Shown here piece after piece: positions 23,395 to 34,486 of a stretch of 64,000 bases of DNA. This stretch comes from Piezodorus guildinii (taxonomy: Eukaryota; Arthropoda; Insecta; Hemiptera; Pentatomidae). The position numbers and the translations under genes were made by a program. The notes beneath the pieces were generated by a model that was given only the letters and a program-made list of their open reading frames with translations, made no database searches and was not told the DNA's origin. The DNA is taken from positions 99,991,587 through 100,055,586 of the forward strand of contig CM041292.1 of NCBI GenBank assembly GCA_023052935.1. The letters are read 5' to 3'. How positions within the stretch are numbered: the first letter of the stretch is position 1; each line of letters begins with the position of its first letter.

Positions 23395-23480
23395 GGCTGA
23401 TATATAATTTCAAAACTCTTTTATTAAAAATTAATGCACAACGTTTCGGATAAAATGCCATCTTCAGGTGCAAAGGAAAA
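23395..23480 (-). ncRNA. Hammerhead-like motif of a Penelope-type element
   Basis: On the minus strand the sequence reads cacctgaagatggcatttta followed by tccgaaacgttgtgcat. It contains ctgaaga and, 13 nt later, cgaaac, matching the CUGANGA ... GAAA core of hammerhead ribozymes. Those in Penelope-like retroelements typically appear as CTGAtGATGGC...GCCGAAACGT. Here stem II is weakened and the N position is A, so self-cleavage is doubtful. No Penelope RT was found nearby, so this would be an isolated terminal-repeat remnant. Confidence 0.4.
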
Positions 23481-23694
23481 AACTTATCTAGTGTAAGTGG
23501 ATGCTCACAACCAGAAGCTTCGTGTCTGAACAGGATGCCTGGACGTTGATTCAGTCGATCAGATATTAAATGGCGGCTAATTAAATCATTTTTAATTCTA
23601 TAAATCAGTTTTTTTTTTGAAGATAGAGAAAAATATTATTATTTTTTCTAATCAAGAAACCGAGATTGATTATAAAAAGTTCTAATTGTACCTA

Positions 23695-24254
23695 CAGTGA
23701 GTGTCAAAAGTATTCGGAATTCGTATTTCTTTTCATTTTATTAGTATATTTCACAACTATGAATACATATATAATTCTTTTTCACTCATAAATCTTTAGA
23801 AAAGACTCCGATAAAGGAAAATCACTGACCAGATAACCAATAAGTTTACTGTTTTCAAAAATATCTGATTAATAATGTAAAATTACTAAATCATTCAGTG
23901 TCGAAAGTATTCGGAAATCGTAATATCCTGTTGTTTAATGGTTTCAAATATTCATTTTCTCACTAATATTTGACTTGTTTTATGTTCTAAACAATTCTTC
24001 TCCCTTATGTAACATACACTCAATCTTGGAAAGAATTTTTTTTTAATAAGGACATAAAATAAAAACGCGTTGAACGTTCAAAACGTTAAAAATAAATTTT
24101 TTGTTGTAGTATTGTAATTTTTTGTTTTAGCTATTCTATACCTTCCTTATGACATTACAAAGTGGTTAACAACTCCTTAAAAACTTAAAAAATAAGTTAA
24201 AAGGAAGTAAATTACGGAATGGTAGTGAATTCCGAATACTTTTGACACTTACTG
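23695..24254. mobile_element. Tc1/mariner-type MITE, 560 bp
   Basis: Terminal inverted repeats of 28 bp with one mismatch begin CAGTGAGTGTCAAAAGTATT at the left (23,695-23,722) and CAGTAAGTGTCAAAAGTATT at the right (24,227-24,254, complement). They are flanked by TA on both sides (23,693-23,694 and 24,255-24,256), the Tc1/mariner target duplication. A second, imperfect copy of the motif (cagtgtcgaaagtattcgga) lies about 200 bp inside the left end, reminiscent of IR/DR-type Tc1 termini. No transposase frame exists, so movement would require an enzyme supplied in trans. Confidence 0.85.
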
Positions 24255-24507
24255 TATGTATATATACGCTCATAACTCAATTATTTTTTAAGATGTGGAA
24301 GAGTATGGATAAATTTTTAGAATCATGAACAAAAAAAAAAATGAAATTTTATATGGCCCAGCCACCAATTATATGAGATTTGATTATCCAATAACTCGGT
24401 TATAATTGGTGATGTAGACTAAATGTAAGGTGTTCTGGAATCAAGAAATTTTTATTTGAATGAAAATCGAAAGAAAATGAGAGGAAATAATAAAGAAGGC
24501 TTGTATA

Positions 24508-25076
24508 GAATAGAATAGAATAGAATAGAAAATAATTTTTATTCTGGGACTGGGTCCCCTAAGAATAACAGAATTGTACAATTTAAATATAAAACATGTC
24601 TGGCTAACAGACAGAAGGAACAGAATTAATTACTTATTACACAGATGGGTTAATTCGAGTCTTCATATCACACACGAATATCCACAAACATATATATAAA
24701 AAATATTTAAAAAAAAAAAAAATTAAAAAATATTTATGATAAAATAAAATAAAAACAGTTCTTGAAAAATATTGGGTTGATCAAAATTAAAAATAAATTA
24801 AAATATAACAGCGTTTCAATAAAGAACATATATTACTTTTCTTTCAAGTGTGATATTAGGAACAAAAGAATCACTGTACTTAAGCGTCTTTTTGGGATAA
24901 TAAAAGATATTGGAAAAGTTGGAATTTGAATGAGGAGAGAGAGGCAGCATGGCGAATATGGGTAGGTAGAGAATTCCAGAAAATAGAGGAGCGGACCAGG
25001 AAGGAACGATCAAAAGTTTTAGTTCTATGGGTAGGGAAGTAAAGGTCGGAATGGCGCGATCTTGTTTCCAATATAA
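24508..25076 (-). pseudogene. 5'-truncated CR1/Jockey-superfamily LINE 3' end
   Basis: The minus-strand frame reads SDLYFPTHRTKTFDRSFLVR followed by SSIFWNSLPTHIRHAASLSS and FKFQLFQYLLL. This is the SF..R...LWNSLP..IR...SL..FK..L..YL tail of CR1-like LINE ORF2 proteins. The 3' UTR ends in a (TAGAA)n microsatellite at 24,506-24,532 in place of poly-A, as in several CR1-like clades. A 6-bp target duplication, tgtata, is present at 24,502-24,507 and 25,077-25,082. The target is repeat Y. Only the extreme C-terminus survives. Confidence 0.75.
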
Positions 25077-25599
25077 TGTATAAATGCTTTTGGTTTATTA
25101 TTTTCAATAACTTTGTAATCGACCAAAAAAATACCCTCCCCTCTAAATTTGAGGGCTTACGTTTCAAGATACGCAGAACCCGAACAACGAATAAAATGAA
25201 ATGTCCCCCTTACGAATTTATAAATAAATAAATATCAAAATTTAGTGTTTTTTCTATATAACATTAATTTTTTAACAAAAATCATGGATATCGGTTCAAA
25301 AATAGCAGAGATATATCGCTGCCTGTGCAGAGATATATCATTAATTGTAAGCAATTAAACCCTAACACAGTTATTTGGAAATAATAAACCATTGTTTAAT
25401 GATTTGCAGCGTTTATTTTTCTAACTTTCAATTTAAAATAATAATATGATATACAGTTTTATAAACATTATATTATGTAATACCCTTAATTTTTTTTTTT
25501 TTAAGCGGATAACCTGAAGTTATTATATTATTTTTTCATAAATGCATTTTTAAAACAACATAGTTATTATTTATAGACTTATTTCTGTTTATCGTTTTT

Positions 25600-26000
25600 G
25601 GTCTATTTCTTTCAATAATGAACCATTGTAATCGAACAAGAAAAAAAATCTTTCTTCTTCCTCAAAATTTGAGGTCATACGTCTCAAAATAGAATCCTCA
25701 TAACGGATAAAGAAATAAAATAAAAAATCCGTCTGAATTTATGAACATCAAAGAAAAAAAAAATTTAAATCGGATTACGAAATGGCGTAGAAATAGCGTT
25801 AGAACTTGGCGGTAGTTATTAGCCACTTTCCTTGAATATAAATTGTTGCTTGTTCGTCTTTCCTAAGATCTTTCATTAATTTATCAATATAAATGTAAGT
25901 TAATTACCTAAACGGCATTACCTACATTTTTTTACCGTAACGTGATTATTTGGAATAAATTAAACCGTGTTACTATAATTTTCAGCGTTTTTAAAAATTT
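25600..26000 (+). repeat. Repeat Y, second tandem copy
   Basis: It starts 130 bp after the previous Y copy and repeats its head: ctttcaataatgaaccattg, cctcaaaatttgagg, catacgtctcaaaata, aacggataaa, with a tail gattatttggaataaattaa then ttcagcgttttt. The middle blocks are absent or diverged. Confidence 0.55.
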
Positions 26001-27469
26001 AACTCTATTGATTTAGATGACAGGTATATTGATTCCTATGTTGTTTTCGAGTGATGGAAATATTTAACATAGGAATTGTCATATTCTCTTTTTACGGTAA
26101 CGTGCAATAACTATAAGCAGCATCGATAAATTATTTGTAATCGAATGGACAAACAATCCTTTGTATCTCAACATTTATACATGCTTGACAACCGTTGAGT
26201 CCCCAATAAAACCAGTGTATTTACTGCTATAATAGCCTAAATTATAACAGTGAATAAATACAAATGGTACACGAGAAAACAGAGGGAAAAGGAAACAGAT
26301 GCCAATGGCAAACATAGGGACACATCAGGCACATACAGCGGAAAGTAGATTGTGAACTGGAAACGGAGATATTGCCAGGGATGCTGAGGGCAGATACAAA
26401 TTGTTCCGGAATGAGACAATTGATGAGGCTAAGTTGGCAGGACGAAATGAATACAAACGCTGAGAGAGAGTTATGCGTTTGATAGAGATTAATCGGAAGT
26501 ATAAACATGTTTAGTGTTGGGTCCGATTGTGGTCATTAGGGGCGGGCTTCGGTACAAATCTCTTCTATAATCTGTTCCACATCTCGCTTTAATTTTCCTT
26601 CCAGTGTATGGTCGTTTCTGCTTTTTGACTTACGGTGGGTTGGACAGCGGTTATTGTCAAACATAAACTAACTGGGTTCGTAGCCGGAGAATGAAGATTG
26701 TAATCTATTCTTCATTATTTTCTTTTTATCTTGTTAATGTCATAGGATATATGATTAATTGTTTATTTTCTTTATCTCCTTTTGGTACAGAAAATACATA
26801 ATCATTACTCTATAAGGAATATTTTTCTGTGATATTTCCTTATCAACTTATTTAGTATTAGGAAGCCCGAAAACACGCTTATTCATTTGATATTTGTTTT
26901 CATCACGAATCATCATTATTTTTCTATGCATCATTATATATTTCTAAAACCTAGAAAAGAGAAAGATTGCTCTTTTCAGTCAAATCTCAATGGTCGACGG
27001 TATACAAAATGAATAAATTAGTGTACTGTATAACTTTTAGTTTAGTTTGTATATATTTTTTGGCAAAAAATTTAACCATTTTTAGAATTTTTAAAAATAT
27101 TTTCTACTTAACTAATCTTTATTTTATTATTTCTCATATTTGAATATTTAAGATAAAAATCGTTTCCGATAAATTTTGTAAATCACAAAGAAGAAAATAT
27201 TAGATTTTTTTTTGCTTTTATTTCCAAGTCGATATATTTACATGATATCAATAATAATGATGGTTTGTTGGGTACTACTACATCAATAAAAAATAAGACA
27301 ATCTGATAAACATTAATAATAATAGTAATAATCATAATTTTATTTATTATTCTGCTTTAGAATAATGCAGTGGAACATAATTATAGACCTAAGTGTCTCA
27401 GGGCAAGAATTAATAAAAAAACTATCCAGTTCATTTCAGAAAATAATTTGATATCAATACATTTTTTAG
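26001..27469. other. No recognisable gene
   Basis: 26,240-26,700 is GC-richer with frames of 60-88 codons lacking signatures. The remainder is AT-rich. Confidence 0.4.
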
Positions 27470-27725
27470 AAAGTAGGTGGCTCAGTGGTTAGGATAACGC
27501 GCAATTAATTTCCAGTTCCCGATTTCGAGACAGGCTGTGGTAGGTTGTTTATTGTGCTACACCAACCGAGGGTTGATCCTTGGTTAGGAAGATTTCTGGG
27601 GCTCATAAAGCACTGGACACTGGGGAAAAGTCGGAGCTCTTGAGTATTGTGATCTTTGTAAGATCACCTTAATGCATAATGGTTGGCCCAGAAAAGATAC
27701 AGATCCTAAATAAATAGGGAGCTCA
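27470..27725 (+). repeat. SINE family 1, diverged copy
   Basis: A tRNA-like head (ggtggctcagtggttaggat, with a degraded B box gatttcgag) is followed by the family body: ataaagcactgg, ttggggaaaa-like ctggggaaaagtcgg, taagatcaccttaatgca, gttggcccagaaaagata. Order and spacing match 3,161-3,485. Confidence 0.6.
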
Positions 27726-27935
27726 TATCTCATGCCGTCGTACAATAGTTTTAAAATATATATATTCTCTATTTTTTTAAAGATTATTTTCATGCTTGTT
27801 TAAATTATCCTGATGAATAAAATATTACAATCTCTGCTGGACAACCCTGACTAGGAAACTTTATAAAAAGAGTATGGCATTCGAAACCGTCCAGACCTTG
27901 CCGCTCAATATTTTTGATTGTGGTGACTTTTTTAG

Positions 27936-28798
27936 TCAGTTATTCTCTATTATTTGATAAATAAAAAGCCGTTGATAAATTTTTTTCTGGCAAATAATTT
28001 TAGTGTTGCAGCCGTTATAAGTCAGCTTCAGTGACCAAAAACACGTGTAGGGAAAATCACTCTAATTCTAATCTTATTCAAGATATCGAGTCAAAACAAA
28101 AACTAACAATAAGCTAAGGATATTTTTTATATGTTTTTCTTTACGGCTTATCACCTTAAATTTGAAAAAAGTGGCTAAAAATGTTTAGAAAATTAATAAA
28201 AAATGAGACATTTAGAAAGTTAAAAGTCTGTAAATGAAAAGAGACTCACCATTGATTATTTTTTCATACATAGCTTACTTACAACATAATTTTCGATGTT
28301 ATATGTTTGATTCAATATTTGAATAATAAAATTTCGATCTTGAGAACATAGTCTTTATTTGTATGTAAATTTTCAAAAATGGCAAAAATCGTATTTCACG
28401 AAGTTCACACAGAAATATCTCAAAAAGGACTGAGTTAAAATCGAAATTTTAACACCAAGTAGGCCTGTAAATAAGCTATTTGTGAACAAATAATCGAAGG
28501 TGAGCCTTTTTTTTCCTTTATACACTTTTAACTCGCTAAATGTCTTATTTTTTTATTAATATTCTGGAAATTCTTTAGCCACTTTCTTCTCCTTTAAGGT
28601 AATAAGTTGTACGGACAAAATATATTTAGTGGTTAGTTTTTGTTTTGACTCGATATCTGCAAAATTACCAGAAATAGAGAGATTTTCTTTACACATGTTT
28701 TTAGACGCTGATTTAAAACGGATGAAACACTAAAAGTATTTGCTAGAAAAAAAAAATTATCAACGGTTTTTTATTTATCAGGTATAGAGAATAACTGG
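27936..28798. repeat. Repeat V foldback: long inverted repeat
   Basis: The left arm 27,936-28,344 and the reverse complement of 28,436-28,798 share an ordered series of blocks: cagttattctctat, gataaataaaaa.ccgttgat, gatatcgagtcaaaacaaaa followed by actaac, gtggctaaa, and ttcgattattt near the loop. A spacer of about 91 bp separates the arms. A single copy of the left-arm sequence occurs at 30,062-30,475. Nothing is coding. The structure could extrude a large hairpin or give self-complementary RNA. Confidence 0.75.
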
Positions 28799-29496
28799 TA
28801 AAAAAAAAACATTGCTAAATTAAGGAAAATTGGATTACCCAAATTTAGAATTTATCGCAAAAGGGAGAACGAAAAAATAAGACATACTTTATATAGGCTT
28901 CAATCCGCAATTGAATATTATAACATTAATCTCTTTAAGTGTATTTCAGAACAATAGCTGAAGAAAAAATAAAAAAGAAAACTCCAAACGGAAATATGAC
29001 ATAGCTGCCACTAGGGTGAAATATAGGTGAGCGAAAAGTGAATGTATGGATATTGAAAATAAAGTAATTTATTGTGGTCTATGGTGAATTAGGTAGGGAG
29101 GGATTTGGGAGGGGGAGAGGCAGGATCTGGGATTGAATGATTGATGATGCTAGCCTACCGCCGACTCCTCAACCTATCTCAAATTACTCCCTAAAATGTG
29201 GACCGCCTACTCTCTTTTTTTAAGCGCACTTTAGTACTTTTATTACAACCACAAACTTTAGTATAGTTAATTATTTAAATAATTAACTACGATTATCAGA
29301 GTCCAAGAGAAATGTAAAAAATGTGAAAAAAAAGAAGATATTTCCAAAACAAGCTGGTAACTCATTAGAGTACGGTTCAGCGCATAGAGAAATTTAAAAA
29401 ATTCAATATGCAGTTGAATCAATTTGAAATCGTAAAACTTTCACTAATTCTGCTGCTCAACTATTTTGATTTTCAATATGAAGCCAAATATTTAAA
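28799..29496. other. No recognisable gene
   Basis: 29,090-29,220 is purine-rich then pyrimidine-rich and GC-richer. No frame or repeat match. Confidence 0.4.
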
Positions 29497-30062
29497 TATA
29501 TATATATATATATATTTATTGATATTTACAACTGTATAATGATATACATCTTGTAAATGTGATGCAAGATTACACTGTCATGGTTCACATGTAGAGATAC
29601 TACCCACTGGCAGCTGTTAAAAAACTATACCTAAATAGAAGAGCCATCTTCTTTTTAGACGCCTCGGAGGATTACCAGGGATTGTATAGAAAGCAAGGAT
29701 TGAAACTAGTGAGTTTGAGTGGTAATGGAGTTCGTCATGAAAGGAGTGGTACCTGGTGCGTGCCAAGTCAGCTACATAGGAAGCATTAAGGTCTTTATGG
29801 ATGAGTTCAGTAGTGACAAAATAAGGGAAATTGAGGATTTTTCGAAGGATTTTTGATTGTAAGGGTCGGAGTCGGGAAGAATTTGATGGTTTAGTAGAGC
29901 CCCAAATCTCTACTGCGTTTTTCCAGTAAGTGATGAAGTAGTCGAAAACGTCGGGCAGTTTCTTGCCGTTTCAGTCTTTTATCAGGGCTCCAAGTAAGAC
30001 GTTGGTCCAGGTACAGTCCTAGTTACCGGATCTGTTCAACCGGGACAAGAGGAGTACAAAAA
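29497..30062 (-). pseudogene. 5'-truncated Jockey-type LINE 3' end (A/C type)
   Basis: Minus-strand sequence starts at the NTPLVPVEQIR block just before the RT thumb region and runs to the PPR(R)L end and a UTR containing the complement of gctgccagtgggtagt. It is followed by a (TA)n run where poly-A would be expected. Relative to element C, about 70 nt are missing around the NYKRLIYMTIIRPIWTYG segment, and several stops are present. Confidence 0.8.
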
Positions 30063-30475
30063 ACCGTAGATAAAATATTTTTCTGTCTAATACTTTTGCT
30101 TTGCGGTTAAAAACATGTGTTAGCAAAGTCGTTCAAATTCTTGTAATTTCGTATATATCAAATACAAACAAAAACTAACTATAAGAAAAGAATATGCTTT
30201 ATATTTTTGTCCCCCAAATATTATTCCCTAAATAGTGAAGAAAGTGATTAAAAAAATTCTATAAATTGAATAAAAAACGATACATTTAGCTAGGTAGAAG
30301 CATATAATGAAAAAGAGACTTACCTTTGGTTAATATTTCTTGTATAGCTTAGTTATAGTCATACTTGCTGTAAAAATTTCGATCTTGAGAACATAGTAGT
30401 TTGCTGTATATGAATTTTCAAAATTGGCGATAATCCTTTTTTTATATATGTTTACACATACATGTCTCAAAAAAT
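30062..30475 (+). repeat. Repeat V, single copy
   Basis: It matches the left arm of the foldback at 27,936-28,344 and its spacer, including aaaaatttcgatcttgagaa followed by catag. It lies between two LINE fragments of different Jockey types. Confidence 0.65.
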
Positions 30476-30479
30476 ATGA

Positions 30480-31190
30480 AAGAGCCCATGTCATCTTTTG
30501 GTCGAGTGTCAGTCAACGTGTCTAGGTAGCGTACAGTGTTGGTCTGAGGAATTTGGTTTTGGCCGATAAAAATTAATGGGCAAGTACTTTTTTGAAATTT
30601 AAACGTTCTTCATGTTGACTTGTCATGATTTAATTGATATTCCAAAGAGAGTGCCAATTTTGTAGGAGCATTAAGTGATTTGGTACCGTCAGAAATTCCA
30701 GAATAGAATCGTCATGTGATGTTACATTGCAGTGTCTTCCGCTTAAATAGCACTTAATGAGTCGGAGTTGGTTGGTATGTAATTTGTATATACAATATAT
30801 AGGAGAGGAACAAGTATCGATCCTTACGGTACTCCTGCCAAGACTGAATGGATTGAAGAAATTTCAGAGCCATGCCGAACAGAGAAAAATCTATCGAAAA
30901 GGAAAGATGGAATAATTAGATAGTATGTGTAAGGTAGTATCTTCTTGAGTTTAAAGAGAAGCCAATCGTTCCAGACTACATCAAACGCCTGGGCAACATC
31001 CAAAAATACTTATGTTGCATATTGTTTTTCTTCTCGTGCTCCAGAAATTTTGTCAGTAACTCTGTGTAATGGGTGTGTCGTTGAGGATGATATGCGAAAC
31101 CGAATTGATGGTCTTTCCGTTTGAACTGATGGTTTTTAGCACCAAAACTTCGCTTATAGATGGAATGAGTTTCAAGGCTCGAAAACACTT
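30480..31190 (-). pseudogene. Jockey-like reverse transcriptase relic
   Basis: Minus-strand frames show HQFGFAYHPQ (RT block with HQFGFR), VFLDVAQAFDVVWNDWLL (F-L-D-x-x-x-A-F-D catalytic block), LAGVP-stop-GSILVPLLYIVYT (AGVPQGS block with Q replaced by a stop), and then a degraded catalytic box AEDTAM. A diverged TVRYL-like block follows before the sequence is lost. Stops and frameshifts are numerous. The residue pattern is closer to a separate, older Jockey subfamily than to A, B or C. Confidence 0.8.
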
Positions 31191-31312
31191 AATTAATCAA
31201 TAATTTAAAATAAATATTATTAGGTTTGTGTTTTTATATTAATATTAAGAATAGAAAATATTGTTATATAATGTAGGAATTTTTGAGTTATGATAAGCTT
31301 AAATGTGTATAG

Positions 31313-31315
<3 letters not shown>

Positions 31316-31383
<68 letters not shown>

Positions 31384-31432
31384 AAAATATATATATATAT
31401 ATATATATATATTTAAAAAAATATATATATAT
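31316..31432. repeat. (TA)n microsatellite cluster
   Basis: Three alternating TA blocks (about 31,316-31,380, 31,388-31,411 and 31,419-31,432) separated by tttaaaaa spacers. Confidence 0.95.
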
Positions 31433-31830
31433 GAGAAGATGGCAGATGGTAGGGTACATTCATAGCCCGTAAGGTACATAGTACGGCCCTAAGGTACTGG
31501 GGCAAACATAGCCCCATTAAGGGAAGTACCCCCAGGCCCGGCCACTTAGCCTGATCAATAATCCATCCCGGTGTTTGCTCTTTAGTGGCAAATATTGGTA
31601 GCCGACTTACACTGGTCCCTGGCTCCATTAGCCGAAAAAAGGAAGGAATATGTCTGATCCATCCCGCCCCTTGGATATGGGGAGGATTAGGAGCAAATGT
31701 ACTGTTTCACCAGAGCATGTTGTGGCATTAATACTACGGATGAGGGATATGGGCATTTCAGTTCGATAAGGGGAAGGTAGGCTGATAAGAATAAACATAC
31801 TTGGGAACCACATGCTTATATTCTGTTAGT
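31433..31830. other. GC-rich island, unidentified
   Basis: About 400 bp with clearly higher GC than its surroundings. It contains several repeated words (gtaaggtacatagtacggcc, then ctaaggtactgg) and overlapping minus-strand frames of 61 and 71 codons. No domain is recognised. It may be a fragment of an unrelated mobile element or an exon. Confidence 0.4.
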
Positions 31831-31989
31831 CTTAACATCAAAAACCCAATACGTTCACAATAATCTCGATTAAACAACAGCATGCATAAGACAAGTATAA
31901 TAAATGATTACAAAATTTATTAGAATAATCTATATATATTTGTAACCAAATTACTAAGGCAATGTTAAAAAAAAAAGTTTATATTTAAA

Positions 31990-32400
31990 TTTTTAAAATA
32001 AAATGTAAGCACATCTTGAAACGTAAACCCTCAAATTTTGAGGGTGGTAATTTTTTTTTGGTCAATTACAAAGGTTTGTTATTGAAAATAATAAACCAAA
32101 AGCATTTATACTAGATTACCATAATATTTCCTTTTCTTTTCTTTCGATTTTCATTCAAATAAAATTTCCAGGTTCCAGAAAAACTACATATTTTTTTTCT
32201 ATTAGCATTAAACGAGTTATCAGGGAATCAAACCTCTTCTAAGTTGTGGCTTGATCATATATGATTATTTTTTATTTCTCTTTGTCATTGATATCGAATT
32301 CTTGTTGTCTTGATATCGAAACCTTTTCGATTTTCTCTGTCTTTAATAATAACAGATTTTGCGAGGAGTTACATCTAATATAATTTGTGGCTTGAATATA

Positions 32401-32445
<45 letters not shown>

Positions 32446-32960
32446 CATTTTTTTAAAATTAATTTTTCATCTTGGTATACTGATCCTAAAACACTACATA
32501 TAATTTTTGTGTATCATCAAAAATGACTGAGTTATTGCCGTATTTATGGGTAGACTTTCAATTCGTTTTATTTTCTTGTTTCTCTTTTATCTAATTATTC
32601 TTGGATTTTTTGTTGAAAAAACCTTTTAAAATTTTTTTCTATCTTCGAAAATAACGGAGCTACAAACGTATATAAAGGCAAGTTTTCAGTTAGTTTTTTT
32701 TGTGTAATTTGTAATCGCGCTATACTAATTCTAAAACTTCATAACTATTTTTCTCTTTCGTCAAAAATAACTGAGTTAGGAGCTTATTTATTTGTAAAAT
32801 TTCATTTTTTTAAATTATTTTCTTTGTTCTCTTTTATATAATTATTCACGTTTTTTTGGGCCAAATAACATTCATAATTTTTTTATCTACCTTTAAAAAT
32901 AACGCAATTTTTTAATTAATTCACTTTTTATCGGCCTCCATTTAAAAAAAAGCCAGTTGA
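31990..32960 (-). repeat. Repeat Y, minus copy with internal tandem units
   Basis: The reverse complement carries all Y blocks without the insertions seen at 23.5-25.5 kb. Order: gttgatatcaactgg with aaatggaggccg, then three aactcagttatttttga..a.agagaaaaa-type units, two of them about 245 bp apart (complement at roughly 32,515 and 32,760), then atttgaatgaaaatcgaaag, tttggtttattattttcaat, and the near-palindrome ccctcaaaattttgaggg-like head with gtttcaagat. A (TA)n array at 32,397-32,444 interrupts it. Confidence 0.65.
32397..32444. repeat. (TA)n microsatellite
   Basis: Alternating TA inside the minus copy of repeat Y. Confidence 0.95.
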
Positions 32961-33304
32961 TATCAACGTCTAGATGTTAGGACATCGTTGCATGCCCTAA
33001 TAATTTAAACAAAAAATGGTTCAGTAATTTCGGAAAAAAAAACTCCGCAGATTGTACAAAATGTTGGCTGAAAATTTTTGAAAAAATCAAACGTATCCTT
33101 TGGATCATATTATATTTCTTGGTCACCGAATGATTTAATTGGATAGTGGCCCACGTTAAATTTGACATAAGTTTTTTCTCTCCTGTATTTTATAGTTAAT
33201 CCACCTGAGTTGTACTCTAAACAAATTTTTTTGAAACCATTTACACAAAAATCGTACTCATTTTATTCTTAAAACATTTTTATTTCTGAAAAAAACAAAA
33301 AAAA

Positions 33305-33310
<6 letters not shown>

Positions 33311-33360
<50 letters not shown>
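33311..33360. repeat. (TA)n microsatellite
   Basis: About 50 bp of alternating TA after an A-rich stretch. Confidence 0.95.
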
Positions 33361-33361
<1 letters not shown>

Positions 33362-34406
33362 CAACAATAATTTTACCTTAATTTTTTCACTAAATATAAT
33401 ATTTAAAAAAATCATTAAAATAAAGTTCACTATACACTAAAAAATTATTTCAAGTTTACAGTTGCACTCATTTCAACATATGTTTTGCTGTATTACTAGG
33501 CGAAAGGCTCTTAACTTTTGGTTCTGGTCTTAATCAACTTATATAAGGGTCCGAGGTTATCACCATAATATTAAAAATTCTTTTCTTGTTGCTAGGCGGG
33601 ATGTTTTCCTACTGCGGTGGGCCCTGCAATACCTCTATTCTATATTCCGGCTTATTTGGGCCTCTTCGGAAACAGTAGCAATTGCTTTCCATGAAAGAAG
33701 ATTCGGTTCACATTTGTCGATAAGTAGTACCAGGGGTACATGTATATAGCTAATTCCACTGTTTGTCTGGTATATATATATATGTATAAAATTTATTAGG
33801 GTAAATGCCGCAATCACTGTTCAGTATCTATAAGATTACAGTCAACCTTCTCCATATTGTTTAACTAAAATTGCCTCTACTCCAAAAAAAGCAGGTATGA
33901 ACAAACGTTTTTTTCGTGGTAGGTACATTACAATACGTACTAACGAGAGGTATAAGTACCATCGCGAAGGTAAGTGTAGCTACCTTTTATATTTCCATCG
34001 ATAGCTAAAACCACATCGGAAATAAACATTGAATTTAGATCTACAAAGCTACGACCTTCTTTATAATATGTTCAAGGTCTTCTCCGGTTATCTGATACTG
34101 CAAATGTTTGAGAAAAATAAAATATAAAATTTGAATTGAAAACTATTCCCTAAGTAGGCAATCGAGCAATAATAATTATAAGTAAAATGATTGGTTTATT
34201 AGATGTATAGAAATCACTTACCTTTGTGAATCAATATTGCCAACTTCTAGCAATATCTTTGATTAAAGCTTTGGCAGAATTATAGTTTGGGATGTTGTCT
34301 GTTAAAAATGAGTGGAAATAAAAAATAAGTTCACACACGGAGGACAAACGTATTTCTTAAATTCGGGTTATACGCATCTTGAAACTTAAGCAATAAAATT
34401 TTAATG

Positions 34407-34409
<3 letters not shown>
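33361..34409. other. No recognisable gene
   Basis: 33,480-33,760 is GC-richer. No domain, RNA gene or repeat match seen. Confidence 0.4.

Positions 34410-34483
<74 letters not shown>
34410..34483. repeat. (TA)n microsatellite
   Basis: About 74 bp of alternating TA. Confidence 0.95.

Positions 34484-34486
<3 letters not shown>

Larger units (their letters stand above)
23540..25470 (+). repeat. Repeat Y, long copy with two nested insertions
   Basis: Ordered Y blocks are ggacgttgattcagtcgatc with aaatggcggc (23,550-23,580), gaagatagagaaaaatatta (from about 23,620), cataactcaattattttt (24,270), atttgaatgaaaatcgaaag (24,455), then after the LINE insertion tttggtttattattttcaat (25,088), ctctaaatttgaggg and gtttcaagatacgcagaac (25,164), ending ttggaaataataaaccattg (25,376). 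Its continuity across the Tc1-like MITE (23,695-24,254) and the LINE (24,508-25,076) is confirmed by the uninterrupted minus copy at 31,990-32,960. Confidence 0.7.
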
